Assembly: GCF_000317435.1 (NCBI RefSeq)
Contig: NC_019751.1
Coordinates: 3,534,001 to 3,598,000, forward strand
From: Calothrix sp. PCC 6303
GTDB lineage: Bacteria > Cyanobacteriota > Cyanobacteriia > Cyanobacteriales > Nostocaceae
Length of the DNA: 64,000 nucleotides
Direction of reading: 5' to 3'
Of this stretch, positions 56,030 to 64,000 are shown in pieces. Both the position numbers and the translations under genes were made by a program. Position 1 is the first letter of the stretch. Every line of letters begins with the position of its first letter. The notes beneath the pieces were generated by a model, which worked only from the letters and a program-made list of their open reading frames with translations, made no database searches and was not told where the DNA came from.

Positions 56030-58405
56030 TTATTTACTTCCACTGCCACCACTGAGACGTTTGAGATATTGTTGAACGATTCCATAAAGAACTAGGGAAA
56101 GTCCAACAACTCCGATTGGTAGCAGTAGCCAATTATCTTGAATTAGACGTGAAGCTTTGCTCAAAGGAGTTGTGTCTTCAACTCGACTGGAAGATTGGGC
56201 ATCTTTGAAAAATGCTAATTGATAAGCATCTGGATCATAAGGTTTTGGATTTGGCTCATTGCTGCTAATTAGCACCGTATCCTCTTTGAGTTGAGAGAAC
56301 CAAGGATCTTGATTCAAAACCTGACGAACTTTTTCTAATCCGCTATCTGTCGAAGCTGCTAAAGCCAGAACCACCCGCTGCGAATTCCAAGGTGAAACCA
56401 CTTGCTTAATCATCCCTTGCTGATCTTGGGGAGTTTGGACTGCACCTGCTGCGGATGAGCGATTGAATGCTTGACTTAAGTTAAAACCTTGGGATTTGAG
56501 GGCTTCAGGAATCGGAAATTTACTCAGAGTGCCAATCGCTACTAAATTATTTTTTTTGCGAATTGATTCGGGGAGAGACTCTCTAGTGTGGACTTCCAAC
56601 TTCATCCCATCCGATTGGCTCAATCTGCCTAATCTTTCGCTCACCTCTAAAAGTGTCAGAATATCGTTTTCACTGGGGTTTTGGGGCATCACAACAGTTG
56701 TTGCTGACAAATCTTGAGGAGCAACAAAGGGATAACCAAATCTCATCAACTCTAGATTCGGTAGTTGAACTGAAGTTTCCCGCTTTAGATTAAAACTCGT
56801 GTCTGCATGTACTCTACCTGTAAGTTGTTCGCCGGGAGGTTGAATGCAGCGCTCTTTATTAAAAGCTTCTTTGGCATTCATCCGAAAGAAGACTTGCAAT
56901 TTGGAACTGGGTGTAACTAAGTTTGCAGGTAAATCCACCTTCAAAGTTCTGCGTGTTTCTCCTTGATCATCTGTGAGTCTGGCACCACCAATAAAGTTGC
57001 CATCTAAAAACACCTGAACAGCAGAGGTACGGGGGTTGATTTGGGGACCGTAACTGTAGATCAAATTCATTGAGCTACCACGGACAAAACGGTCATCTGG
57101 TAAAGCGCGAAAATCGATTTCGATGGGTGGAGCGCCAGATCCACTTACGGTGACATCTTTGAAGGGTTTATTGCCATTATTAATTTTGAGGTCGCTGAGT
57201 AAGAAAGAATTGGCTTCCGGTAGATATCTTGACCATTGTCTAGCTGCTGGTGTTGTTGTTTCCTGAACTTTATCAACGAAAACAACCTGACCTGTACCCA
57301 TCTTCCGTAAATCGGCTTGGGAGAGGAATTGTGCGGCTTTTGCCACTCCTTTAGCACTATTTCCGGTGACAATTAAAATTGGCGCACCGCCATCTTTTTT
57401 GGTTTGAGTCAGGATTAAGACACCTCGATCTTCCGGGATGGGATTTTGACTATTATCGAGGATGCGATCGCCTGATATCTTCAGGGGTAGATCTTTGAGT
57501 TGGGATAGGGTTGGTTGTTCTGTAGGGGTACCTAAAATAATTACGCGATCGCTATCTTTCACCGCTGCCATATTAGTAGCCATTCCTGTCTCTAAAGGAC
57601 GGAAATCGGCAAATCTTCCCAAAGCTGCTTGAAAGCGCGCTGCACTAGTTAGCCAGGATTGTTCTACTTGGCTAGGTTGGATGAAGACAATTTTGTTGTT
57701 TTCTAGCCCTAATTCATCAAAAATTGGGTAGGGATAACGATTAAAGTTTAATAAAGTTGAGGTTGGTTGATTTTGATATTTGAAAGTAATTTTGGAGTCG
57801 GGTAGAATTTCTGTCCACAAATCAGGACTGGTGGGGTCTGTACATTCTTGGGAATCATTTTGTTGCGCCACCATCGTAATCTGGTTGTAGTCCTGTAGGA
57901 AACTGGGTGGAATGTTTACCAGCAGTTTCCCAATTTGTGACTGTTTACGATTTAAAGGTGTACTACCAACACTTCTACCGTTGACTAATACCGTCAAATT
58001 AGAACGATTTGCATATAAAGCTGGTGAATGTTGGAAACGGATTTCAGCTTGAATTGTTCCTTGATCAAGTTTCCAATTTCGCGGACGAGTAAATCCTAAA
58101 CGACTTTCTGCATACTGTCCCCGTAATCTTAAACTATTACCAACTATAGGACTGCGATTAAATTGTAAGATATGGGAAATTAGTTTTTTGTCATCTTTAG
58201 CGTTTGCTTCGTCTTTTTTGTCAGTGGTATTTGTTGCAGGTGTTGCTTGTGCCAGTAAAGTCACATCACCCTGAGAAATTTTTTCCTCTGAAAGCTGACT
58301 ATTGGTAGCTTTAGCACTCAATAGTGTGCTGGGAAATAGCAAAAAACAGAAAGTTACGACCACTGCTTTCTTGCTGATTTTTGATAGTAGAAACAACTGC
58401 TTCAT
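56030..58405 (-). CDS. bcsB: Cellulose synthase subunit BcsB
   Basis: The periplasmic partner of BcsA that guides the glucan; 791 residues from ATG 58405 (the frame starts 17 codons earlier, but the ATG here begins a clean signal peptide, ISKKAVVVTFCFLLFPSTLL). Two carbohydrate-binding and flavodoxin-like repeats follow, with LRGQYAESRLGFTRPRNWKL, LTVLVNGRSVGSTPLN, VQVFLDGNFIGGARLTDDQG and CIQPPGEQLTGRVHADTSF. The C-terminal anchor is NWLLLPIGVVGLSLVLYGIV, the tail helix that docks on BcsA. A 305-base spacer separates it from the GH8 gene, with no gene inside. Confidence 0.93.
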   Translation of the reverse strand: MKQLFLLSKISKKAVVVTFCFLLFPSTLLSAKATNSQLSEEKISQGDVTLLAQATPATNTTDKKDEANAKDDKKLISHILQFNRSPIVGNSLRLRGQYAESRLGFTRPRNWKLDQGTIQAEIRFQHSPALYANRSNLTVLVNGRSVGSTPLNRKQSQIGKLLVNIPPSFLQDYNQITMVAQQNDSQECTDPTSPDLWTEILPDSKITFKYQNQPTSTLLNFNRYPYPIFDELGLENNKIVFIQPSQVEQSWLTSAARFQAALGRFADFRPLETGMATNMAAVKDSDRVIILGTPTEQPTLSQLKDLPLKISGDRILDNSQNPIPEDRGVLILTQTKKDGGAPILIVTGNSAKGVAKAAQFLSQADLRKMGTGQVVFVDKVQETTTPAARQWSRYLPEANSFLLSDLKINNGNKPFKDVTVSGSGAPPIEIDFRALPDDRFVRGSSMNLIYSYGPQINPRTSAVQVFLDGNFIGGARLTDDQGETRRTLKVDLPANLVTPSSKLQVFFRMNAKEAFNKERCIQPPGEQLTGRVHADTSFNLKRETSVQLPNLELMRFGYPFVAPQDLSATTVVMPQNPSENDILTLLEVSERLGRLSQSDGMKLEVHTRESLPESIRKKNNLVAIGTLSKFPIPEALKSQGFNLSQAFNRSSAAGAVQTPQDQQGMIKQVVSPWNSQRVVLALAASTDSGLEKVRQVLNQDPWFSQLKEDTVLISSNEPNPKPYDPDAYQLAFFKDAQSSSRVEDTTPLSKASRLIQDNWLLLPIGVVGLSLVLYGIVQQYLKRLSGGSGSK

Positions 58406-58710
58406 TTGATGGTATGGGGGATAGTGAGTAAAAGAAATTAGGTAAAAGAAATTCAATTATTGGTTTTAAATGATTTTGGGTTTTATTCAGAGATGCTTTC
58501 CTCTGACTTGGTGAATCTTGGGTGGTAGAACCGCTTTTTGTTGGAAGTGGAATTCTACGGGGTAATTCAGTAATTGAAGATGAAATGTTTCTTGGTTTAC
58601 AACTAACTCTCTTAGTTGGAATTACTGATCGTAAGCTTGTTTTTTTTATAACCCAAAATTAGCCGGATAATTTAAGTTTTTGTTGAATTTATCATCAAGA
58701 GTAATCCTAC

Positions 58711-59979
58711 TTACTTAGTTTTCAGTAATTGCTGGGGCATTGCATCTGGGCTAATTAATCCTAACCAAGCCAAATTTTGGGTATAATATGCTGAGTGATC
58801 GCCCCAAATTCCGTTTTGGTACTGTGGTAGTATTTTTTTCACTAGTACTTGCTCACCTAATTTGGGATTAACAATCCGCCATGCAGCATAGAGCATGGCA
58901 TACTGGGACGTAGCCTCATAATCAACTAAGCTTTTACCCTGAAGATTAATCCTGGCTGGTAGTCGTGATTGTTCACGCCAGAGTTTTTCTAGGTACTTGG
59001 TTGAACTTCGCAGATAACGCTTTGCCTTTGGCTCATTAAACCAAGCAGCATCAAGGGATATTCGCCACCAAACCCGATAAGCATCGAAGCTATATAAAGT
59101 TGAAAGGGGACTGGATGAGGGTAAAGCTGTAAATTTACCAGTGGGAATATCTAAGGCAACCCAGTCACTAGGTAAACCTACTGGAGATAATTGTGTTGAT
59201 TGTTCCAAAATCTCATAACTTGTATTCACCAAGCTCAACCAATTACGTTCTTTGTCCACCTGAGCAAATAATCGGAAAGCATAGGGTGACAGGTAGGAAG
59301 GATTGAGGTACAGGGTGGATGAATTGGGAATGAAGGCACTAGCTGGACCTGGTAATAAATAACGTTTTCCTCCAGTTCCCACTGCCGTAGAAAGATTCCA
59401 TAAATCCCTGAGTTTGGTTTTTGCCAACTCCAAGTATTCGGGTCTTTCCCAGCGTCTAGATGCCAAAATTAAAGCAGTAATGGCATCGATATCGCCGTCG
59501 CTAGCAAAGTTGCCATCGATACTTCCCCATTTGCCTTCACTATTGCGACCCCATTTCCAAGCCCACAAACTATCTTTGCGTTGACCATTTTGCTGACGTT
59601 GCAGATTATTTTCACTCCAATTTAGGGTCAGGGCAAATGTGTCTGCGTCGTTGATGAAAACAGCCCGCAACATAGCATAAGCTTGTCCTTCGCTGGTAGA
59701 GCGATCGCTTGCTTCAAAATCAATGACTCTACCGTCACTTTGAATAAAACGCCGTCGATAACTTTGCCAACTTTCGGCAAGGAGTTGACGATTTTTGATG
59801 TTGGTGGGTAAAGCTGCTAAGAATAAGGCACTTTTATCGCTGTCACTCAATGGTTGGTTGATATGTACTTGTGGTTGAGTTTCTGGTATTTGCCGCTTGG
59901 TTGCAGAATAACCAGAAAAACAAGCATATAGCCCAATGATGGGGAACGCGATCGCTATTAGCTGTGGAAGGTGTCGCAT
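58711..59979 (-). CDS. bcsZ: GH8 endo-1,4-beta-glucanase (BcsZ type)
   Basis: A periplasmic cellulase that trims nascent cellulose; 422 residues from the ATG at 59979, which opens a signal or lipoprotein segment (LPQLIAIAFPIIGLYAC, lipobox LYAC). The frame is open to 60336, but that part translates the GCTCCCTGCTCCC-type tract and overlaps the previous gene, so it is unlikely to be coding. An ATG at 60240 with GGGAGG in front is an alternative start. The GH8 residues E97 (STSEGQAYAML) and D161 (ASDGDIDAITAL) are present, with WAWKWGR between. It sits upstream of bcsB, as in proteobacterial bcs operons. Confidence 0.88.
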   Translation of the reverse strand: MRHLPQLIAIAFPIIGLYACFSGYSATKRQIPETQPQVHINQPLSDSDKSALFLAALPTNIKNRQLLAESWQSYRRRFIQSDGRVIDFEASDRSTSEGQAYAMLRAVFINDADTFALTLNWSENNLQRQQNGQRKDSLWAWKWGRNSEGKWGSIDGNFASDGDIDAITALILASRRWERPEYLELAKTKLRDLWNLSTAVGTGGKRYLLPGPASAFIPNSSTLYLNPSYLSPYAFRLFAQVDKERNWLSLVNTSYEILEQSTQLSPVGLPSDWVALDIPTGKFTALPSSSPLSTLYSFDAYRVWWRISLDAAWFNEPKAKRYLRSSTKYLEKLWREQSRLPARINLQGKSLVDYEATSQYAMLYAAWRIVNPKLGEQVLVKKILPQYQNGIWGDHSAYYTQNLAWLGLISPDAMPQQLLKTK

Positions 59980-60223
59980 CCTAGGAACCGTTTGATTGAC
60001 AAGATGTTGGCGACAATTACCAAGGGGAGATACAAAGTATTCCTGTATAAATAAATACAGTTTACTAATTATCCATGCATCATGGTGAATGCTAGACAAC
60101 TTGGTATAATTTCCCGTGGCGATCGCTTTATTTATTGTTCCCTCACTCAGGTTCAGTATTAGCTTCAAACCAGTAATTTCATCACAATCTCCCCTGCTCC
60201 CTGCTCCCTGCCCCTCTGCTTCT
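59980..60223. other. Spacer with a low-complexity CTCCCTGC tract
   Basis: Between the TPR gene and the GH8 start. CTCCCCTGCTCCCTGCTCCC and neighbouring bases (60189-60229) form a degenerate tandem tract. A possible extended GH8 N-terminus could be read through it, but I see no family similarity. Nothing else recognised. Confidence 0.5.
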
Positions 60224-62596
60224 TCATTTGCGACGTTCATAATCCTCCCAGGCTGGCTGAAATCCTCGTCGTTGTAAGAATTCTTCCTGAATTTGCTGCA
60301 TTCTTTGCGATAACTCGCTGTCTGTACCTCCTTCACGCATCTGTTTAACTTGCAACTCTTCCATCTGATTTAACGCTGCCAATGGTTTATCTAAGATGGC
60401 TGTTAAATCAGCTACTGCCCTTTTTGCATCTACGTCATCGGGTTTTTGTTCTAAAAATTGGGAATAAATCTGTTCCGCACTCTCAAATTGCCTTTGCTCA
60501 AACCGAATTCCCCCCAAAGCCACCAAGGCATTTAAGTTATCGGGTTCCTGTGCCAAAATCTTCTCGTAGATTTTTCCAGCTTGCTGTAAATCTCCGGCGG
60601 CTTTGGCTAGTTGTGCTTGAAGTTGGGCATTGCTAGCAGTTTGAGGCAACCTCGCCATTAATTGCTTGACTTTTCCTCTTGCCTGTGCAGGGCTACGTTG
60701 AGCAATGGTTTCCACCACCCGAATTTGCATAGGAATATTACCGGGGTCAAGCTCGGCTAAATATTCATAGAGGGTTTCCCGTTCTGGATATACAGGTAAC
60801 ACCTGCACCAGGGTATAAAGTTCTGGGGGGGTATTGGTGGCAGGTTGAGTGGCTAACCAATTTTCCAGTATGGCTCTGGCTTCGGCTTCTGATATGCGTT
60901 TTGCTTGGTAAGCGATCGCTGTCCGTCCCAATTGGATATTTTGACTTTGGGGACTGCGAGTTAATATTTGGTCATAGATTGCCAGGGCATCATCATAACG
61001 TTTTTGCTGCCGTCGCACACCAACTAAACCTTGTAAGGCTCCATCCACGATGTCTGCACGGTCTGGCTTACTTTTGAGTAAAGCTTGGTAGCGTTTGGCA
61101 CTGCCTTCTAAGTTACCTTCTCGCCGTTCAATTTCTGCTGCCAATAACTGATGTGCCAAATCTTTACTCCCCATCGGGGTTGCTGTATAGGCTGCTAAGG
61201 CACTTCTGGCACCGTTCATATCATCCAGTTGCAGAGATATCTGAGCAATCCGAAAATACAACATTGGCACATTGGGATTGCTTTGGGCAAGGCTTTGATA
61301 TACAGGTAAAAACTCTGGATCGGGGATGCCAATTTCACTCAGTGCAAATGCTAACTGCTGCTGTTGGGCGGGATCATTGGGTAAGGTTTGCAAAACTGTT
61401 GCCAGTCGCTGACGCAAATCGCTGCGGGCAATCACACCCAGTTTACTTTCCAGTGCCAATTGCCTCACCAATAAACCTTTATTGTTAGGTTGTTGGGCAA
61501 CAAGTTGGCGGTATAGCTGAATGGCGGTTTGTTCACCCCCTGGTAAACCTGAGAGGACATCCGCTGCTTCTTGGTAAATTACAGCTTGGGGATTATTAGC
61601 GATCGCTTGACGGTACAAACTAATGATTTGTGGTGCCAGGTTGGGGTCGCTGTTACGTTTGCGGATTTCGTTCAAACTCCGCGCTAAGGGCAAAACAGCA
61701 TCTGCTCTCCCCTTCAACGGTTCTAGAGCTACTACAGCTTGGCTGGCTTGATTGTTGGCAATGTATGCCACCGCTAACTCTTTACGAGTTTCTACCGCTG
61801 TGCGATCGAGGGTATTAGAGCGGCGTAATTGTGCCTCCAATACCTGTACTGCTTGGGTAACATTGCCATTTTCCCGCAATGCCCGCCCATAAGCCACCGC
61901 TGCATCCCCAGTAATTGGTTTGCCATAGCGGTTGAATAGTTCCAAAGCTTTGGGATAATTTCCTCCATAGGTAAAAGCCTGTGCTGCATTCAACAGAATC
62001 TCATCTGAGGGGTTTCCAGCAGCTAAGACAATCTGAAAATCAGCCATTGCCTCAGTTTGGCGACCCTGGTAGAAGTACAGGACTGCCCGTAAACTCCGAG
62101 ACTCCACATCATTGGGGGTTTGCTGCAACAAAGTTGTTAAAGCTTTAATTCCCCCCATCTGCCATTGGGGTTTGTAGGTACCTAGTAAACCGACAGTTTT
62201 TAGTGCCACCAAATTATTTGGATCTTGGATTAAAACCTGTTGGTAAGCATTCCAAGCATTATCAATCTTTCCAGCACGTCTATAGCCAATGGCTAAACCT
62301 AACTTTGCTTGTAGTGATTGGGGATTGCTTTTAAGCACCTGTTGGAAAACAGCGATCGCTTGATTCACCAAACCCTGATCCAGCATTTTATATCCCCGCT
62401 GTATGGGGGTACTTGCTTTTTGCGCGACTACTGGAGTTGACTCCATCAAAATTGGCATTACCACCCCAGAAGCAAACAAGAGTAAGTAAAGGGGGGCAGC
62501 TAGCAACCATTTATTGGTAGACAAAAAGCCTGTCAAAGCAGCTTTACTGCTTCTGCCCTTCGACAAGTGACACAGTGAGCTTGTGGAACTGCTCAT
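60224..62596 (-). CDS. TPR protein of the cellulose operon, BcsC-like periplasmic part
   Basis: A 790-residue protein from the ATG at 62596, with AGGAGG eight bases in front; the frame is open 26 codons further but encodes repeat-derived residues. One hydrophobic segment (WLLAAPLYLLLFASGVVMPIL, ~29-49) leads to about 15 tetratricopeptide repeats over residues ~65-760 (e.g. AIAVFQQVLKSNPQSLQAKL, KIYEKILAQEPDNLNALVAL). This corresponds to the TPR half of BcsC, which bridges the periplasm and carries the glucan. There is no BcsC barrel at its C-terminus; the next upstream gene encodes a barrel instead. Confidence 0.85.
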   Translation of the reverse strand: MSSSTSSLCHLSKGRSSKAALTGFLSTNKWLLAAPLYLLLFASGVVMPILMESTPVVAQKASTPIQRGYKMLDQGLVNQAIAVFQQVLKSNPQSLQAKLGLAIGYRRAGKIDNAWNAYQQVLIQDPNNLVALKTVGLLGTYKPQWQMGGIKALTTLLQQTPNDVESRSLRAVLYFYQGRQTEAMADFQIVLAAGNPSDEILLNAAQAFTYGGNYPKALELFNRYGKPITGDAAVAYGRALRENGNVTQAVQVLEAQLRRSNTLDRTAVETRKELAVAYIANNQASQAVVALEPLKGRADAVLPLARSLNEIRKRNSDPNLAPQIISLYRQAIANNPQAVIYQEAADVLSGLPGGEQTAIQLYRQLVAQQPNNKGLLVRQLALESKLGVIARSDLRQRLATVLQTLPNDPAQQQQLAFALSEIGIPDPEFLPVYQSLAQSNPNVPMLYFRIAQISLQLDDMNGARSALAAYTATPMGSKDLAHQLLAAEIERREGNLEGSAKRYQALLKSKPDRADIVDGALQGLVGVRRQQKRYDDALAIYDQILTRSPQSQNIQLGRTAIAYQAKRISEAEARAILENWLATQPATNTPPELYTLVQVLPVYPERETLYEYLAELDPGNIPMQIRVVETIAQRSPAQARGKVKQLMARLPQTASNAQLQAQLAKAAGDLQQAGKIYEKILAQEPDNLNALVALGGIRFEQRQFESAEQIYSQFLEQKPDDVDAKRAVADLTAILDKPLAALNQMEELQVKQMREGGTDSELSQRMQQIQEEFLQRRGFQPAWEDYERRK

Positions 62597-62674
62597 GGTA
62601 GCACCTCCTGCCTTCTGCCTCCTGCCTTCACATACCAGTAATTTCAACTTGAAGTAATTCATCCTGAAACTCAT

Positions 62675-64000
62675 CTATCTACCACTTCTCCCTCTGGGGG
62701 TGACATCAAAGTCTGATTTCACCCTTACACCCAGTACTGTTTCCTCGAAACTATCCCGTCCTTGAACTGTAAAACCTAGTCGCAAATTCGGTAAAAATTT
62801 AAAATCATAGAAAAGTTCCACCACATCTGGCTGTTCACCACGTCGCAAGCTATCATTCGACAATGCCCGTCCGTAAGCTAAACCTAAGCGGTCATCGGGT
62901 GTAAATAAATCTAGGAAACTGGCTCCCAAAACATAGGTTTTTGCATCCTGTCCTGAATCCCGATTTTCATAATGACCGTAACGACCAAATAAACCAAGTT
63001 TCAGATTCGGTATAAAAAATTCTGCATTCAATCCGTAGGCTTCTTCCCGATCGTCTTTCTGGGGACCAAATTGGTTATTTCCCCGTGCAATACTGAACCC
63101 TTCGGCAAATGTATCCCGGTTTCCCGCATCCCGATCGGTTGCATAAGTACCGCGAATAATGGCATTTCCATAACGAATCCCAATTTCCCCTGCAAACCCA
63201 TCTAAAGCAAAATTACTTAATCTGTCAGAGGAGGAAAACACCGCAGCTTTAGCATCGATGTTGTCGGTGACACTCCAATTTGCCAACAGGGCTGGACGTG
63301 AGGAAATTCCCGTTACAGATAGGGCTGGATTAGTTTGAAATACTGGGTTAAAAAATTGACTTGCTCCATCTTTGGCAAAGCTATTGCGATCAAAATAGGA
63401 AGTCAAATCCAATTGACCAATCGCAAACCGCAAGTTAGGTAATCCAGTTAGAGAAGTTGCAAAATAAGCCTCGTTGATATTCAAGCCTTCATTGCGAGAG
63501 TCATCGAAGGAACTACCGTTACTGACTAAATCTAAAGTTGCCCCAAACAAGACTTGGGGAGTCAATGGATAAATTGCTGTTAACCTGGCTCTAGCTGATG
63601 AATCTTCACCTTGGGTTAGGTATACACCCTGTACCCTTAACGAAGATTGTGTCAATGCCGTACTTTTAATCAAAGGTGGCGATTGATTAGGTTGTTGACT
63701 CAAAGGTGTAGCGGTATTTGGTCGCTGTTGTGCCACCTGAGGGTCACTAATTGTTGGTAAAGTTCCACCTTGAGCGTTGAATAACTGACTAAAGGTTGGT
63801 GGTGTCTGAGTATTTGCTACCGATTCATTGACAAATTCGGGATTTTGTGGTTTGTTTTCTTGGTTTTGAGTCTGTGAATTCAAAAATTGATTAAAAGTTG
63901 GTGATGCTGCAAACCGAGAATTACCTGATGATTGAGTTCCCGATTTAGCATTGAGCAACTGATTAAAGGTCGGTACAGAATTTCCTGCATTTAATCCTGG
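62675..64000 (-). CDS. Outer-membrane beta-barrel protein of the cellulose operon, 5' end outside window
   Basis: The frame is open to the right edge, with no convincing start, so the true N-terminus is missing. The visible 441 residues have an N-terminal low-complexity Gln/Asn/Ser region (~1-115) with three PTFNQLLN-type repeats, then alternating hydrophobic strands (VLFGATLDLVS, LRFAIGQLDLTSYF, IGIRYGNAIIRGTYATD, LKLGLFGRYGHYE) and end LRLGFTVQGRDSFEETVLGV. This looks like a 16-18-strand porin-type barrel. By position it should be the cellulose exit pore replacing the BcsC barrel. It could instead be a porin that merely neighbours the operon. The TPR start lies 78 bases downstream. Confidence 0.75.
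   Translation of the reverse strand, partial: PGLNAGNSVPTFNQLLNAKSGTQSSGNSRFAASPTFNQFLNSQTQNQENKPQNPEFVNESVANTQTPPTFSQLFNAQGGTLPTISDPQVAQQRPNTATPLSQQPNQSPPLIKSTALTQSSLRVQGVYLTQGEDSSARARLTAIYPLTPQVLFGATLDLVSNGSSFDDSRNEGLNINEAYFATSLTGLPNLRFAIGQLDLTSYFDRNSFAKDGASQFFNPVFQTNPALSVTGISSRPALLANWSVTDNIDAKAAVFSSSDRLSNFALDGFAGEIGIRYGNAIIRGTYATDRDAGNRDTFAEGFSIARGNNQFGPQKDDREEAYGLNAEFFIPNLKLGLFGRYGHYENRDSGQDAKTYVLGASFLDLFTPDDRLGLAYGRALSNDSLRRGEQPDVVELFYDFKFLPNLRLGFTVQGRDSFEETVLGVRVKSDFDVTPRGRSGR

Noticed and set aside
59980-60336. N-terminal extension of the GH8 gene
   Set aside because: Overlaps the TPR gene and translates a low-complexity CTCCCTGC tract; the ATG at 59979 starts a proper signal segment.
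62597-62674. 26-residue extension of the TPR protein
   Set aside because: Translates a repeat tract, while the ATG at 62596 has AGGAGG at ideal distance.

Overview
The window comes from a filamentous, probably heterocyst-forming cyanobacterium (Nostocales type). The signs are HIP1 palindromes (GCGATCGC) scattered through most genes, an RNA polymerase with split rpoC1/rpoC2, a RuBisCO activase carrying a RbcS-like tail, an ndhF-ndhD-CO2 hydration operon, a TPR-CHAT protein, a DevC-type permease, and many short palindromic intergenic repeats. The species cannot be fixed from the sequence alone.

Layout. 1-2240: an AT-rich block without HIP1 sites, holding a DUF262 gene cut by the window edge and a HEPN-domain gene, probably a transferred defence module. 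2390-9460: housekeeping and envelope genes (GNAT acetyltransferase, degenerate histidine kinase, TsaC/YrdC, tRNA-Arg(CCG), MlaD and MlaF lipid-transport parts, a BrnTA toxin-antitoxin pair with a nonsense-broken toxin, a CrtI-like oxidoreductase). 9500-15740: two exported peptidases (trypsin-like and TPR-CHAT) and an orphan WHH-nuclease toxin tip with its likely immunity gene, lying between 63-bp direct repeats. 15918-22979: ilvD, then ndhF-ndhD-CO2 hydration protein for CO2 uptake. 23247-27943: a filamentous-haemagglutinin-type exoprotein gene cleanly interrupted by an IS4-family element with a 5-bp target duplication. 28148-33008: UspA, hisD and a secreted GH5 cellulase with a CBM2-like domain. 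33565-45020: the conserved rpsT-tatD-rpoB-rpoC1-rpoC2 cluster, with a possible small RNA on the opposite strand upstream of rpoB. 45499-53153: RuBisCO activase, an orphan devC, a K+ channel, a GH116 glucosidase, and Uma2 and GIY-YIG nucleases. 53330-64000: a cellulose-synthesis operon on the minus strand.

How the genes fit together. The last 10.6 kb read as one export machine: an outer-membrane barrel (partial at the window edge), a TPR periplasmic protein, a GH8 endoglucanase, BcsB, and BcsA with a c-di-GMP-binding PilZ domain, closed by a strong terminator. In E. coli the TPR part and the barrel form one protein, BcsC; here they look like two adjacent genes. The GH5 cellulase and GH116 enzyme elsewhere in the window could help turn over beta-glucans. 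The CO2-uptake NDH-1 operon and RuBisCO activase are two independent pieces of the carbon-concentrating and fixing apparatus.

Most start choices, motif positions, inverted repeats and target duplications were read directly from the bases. Family names rest on remembered motifs and were not confirmed by any search.
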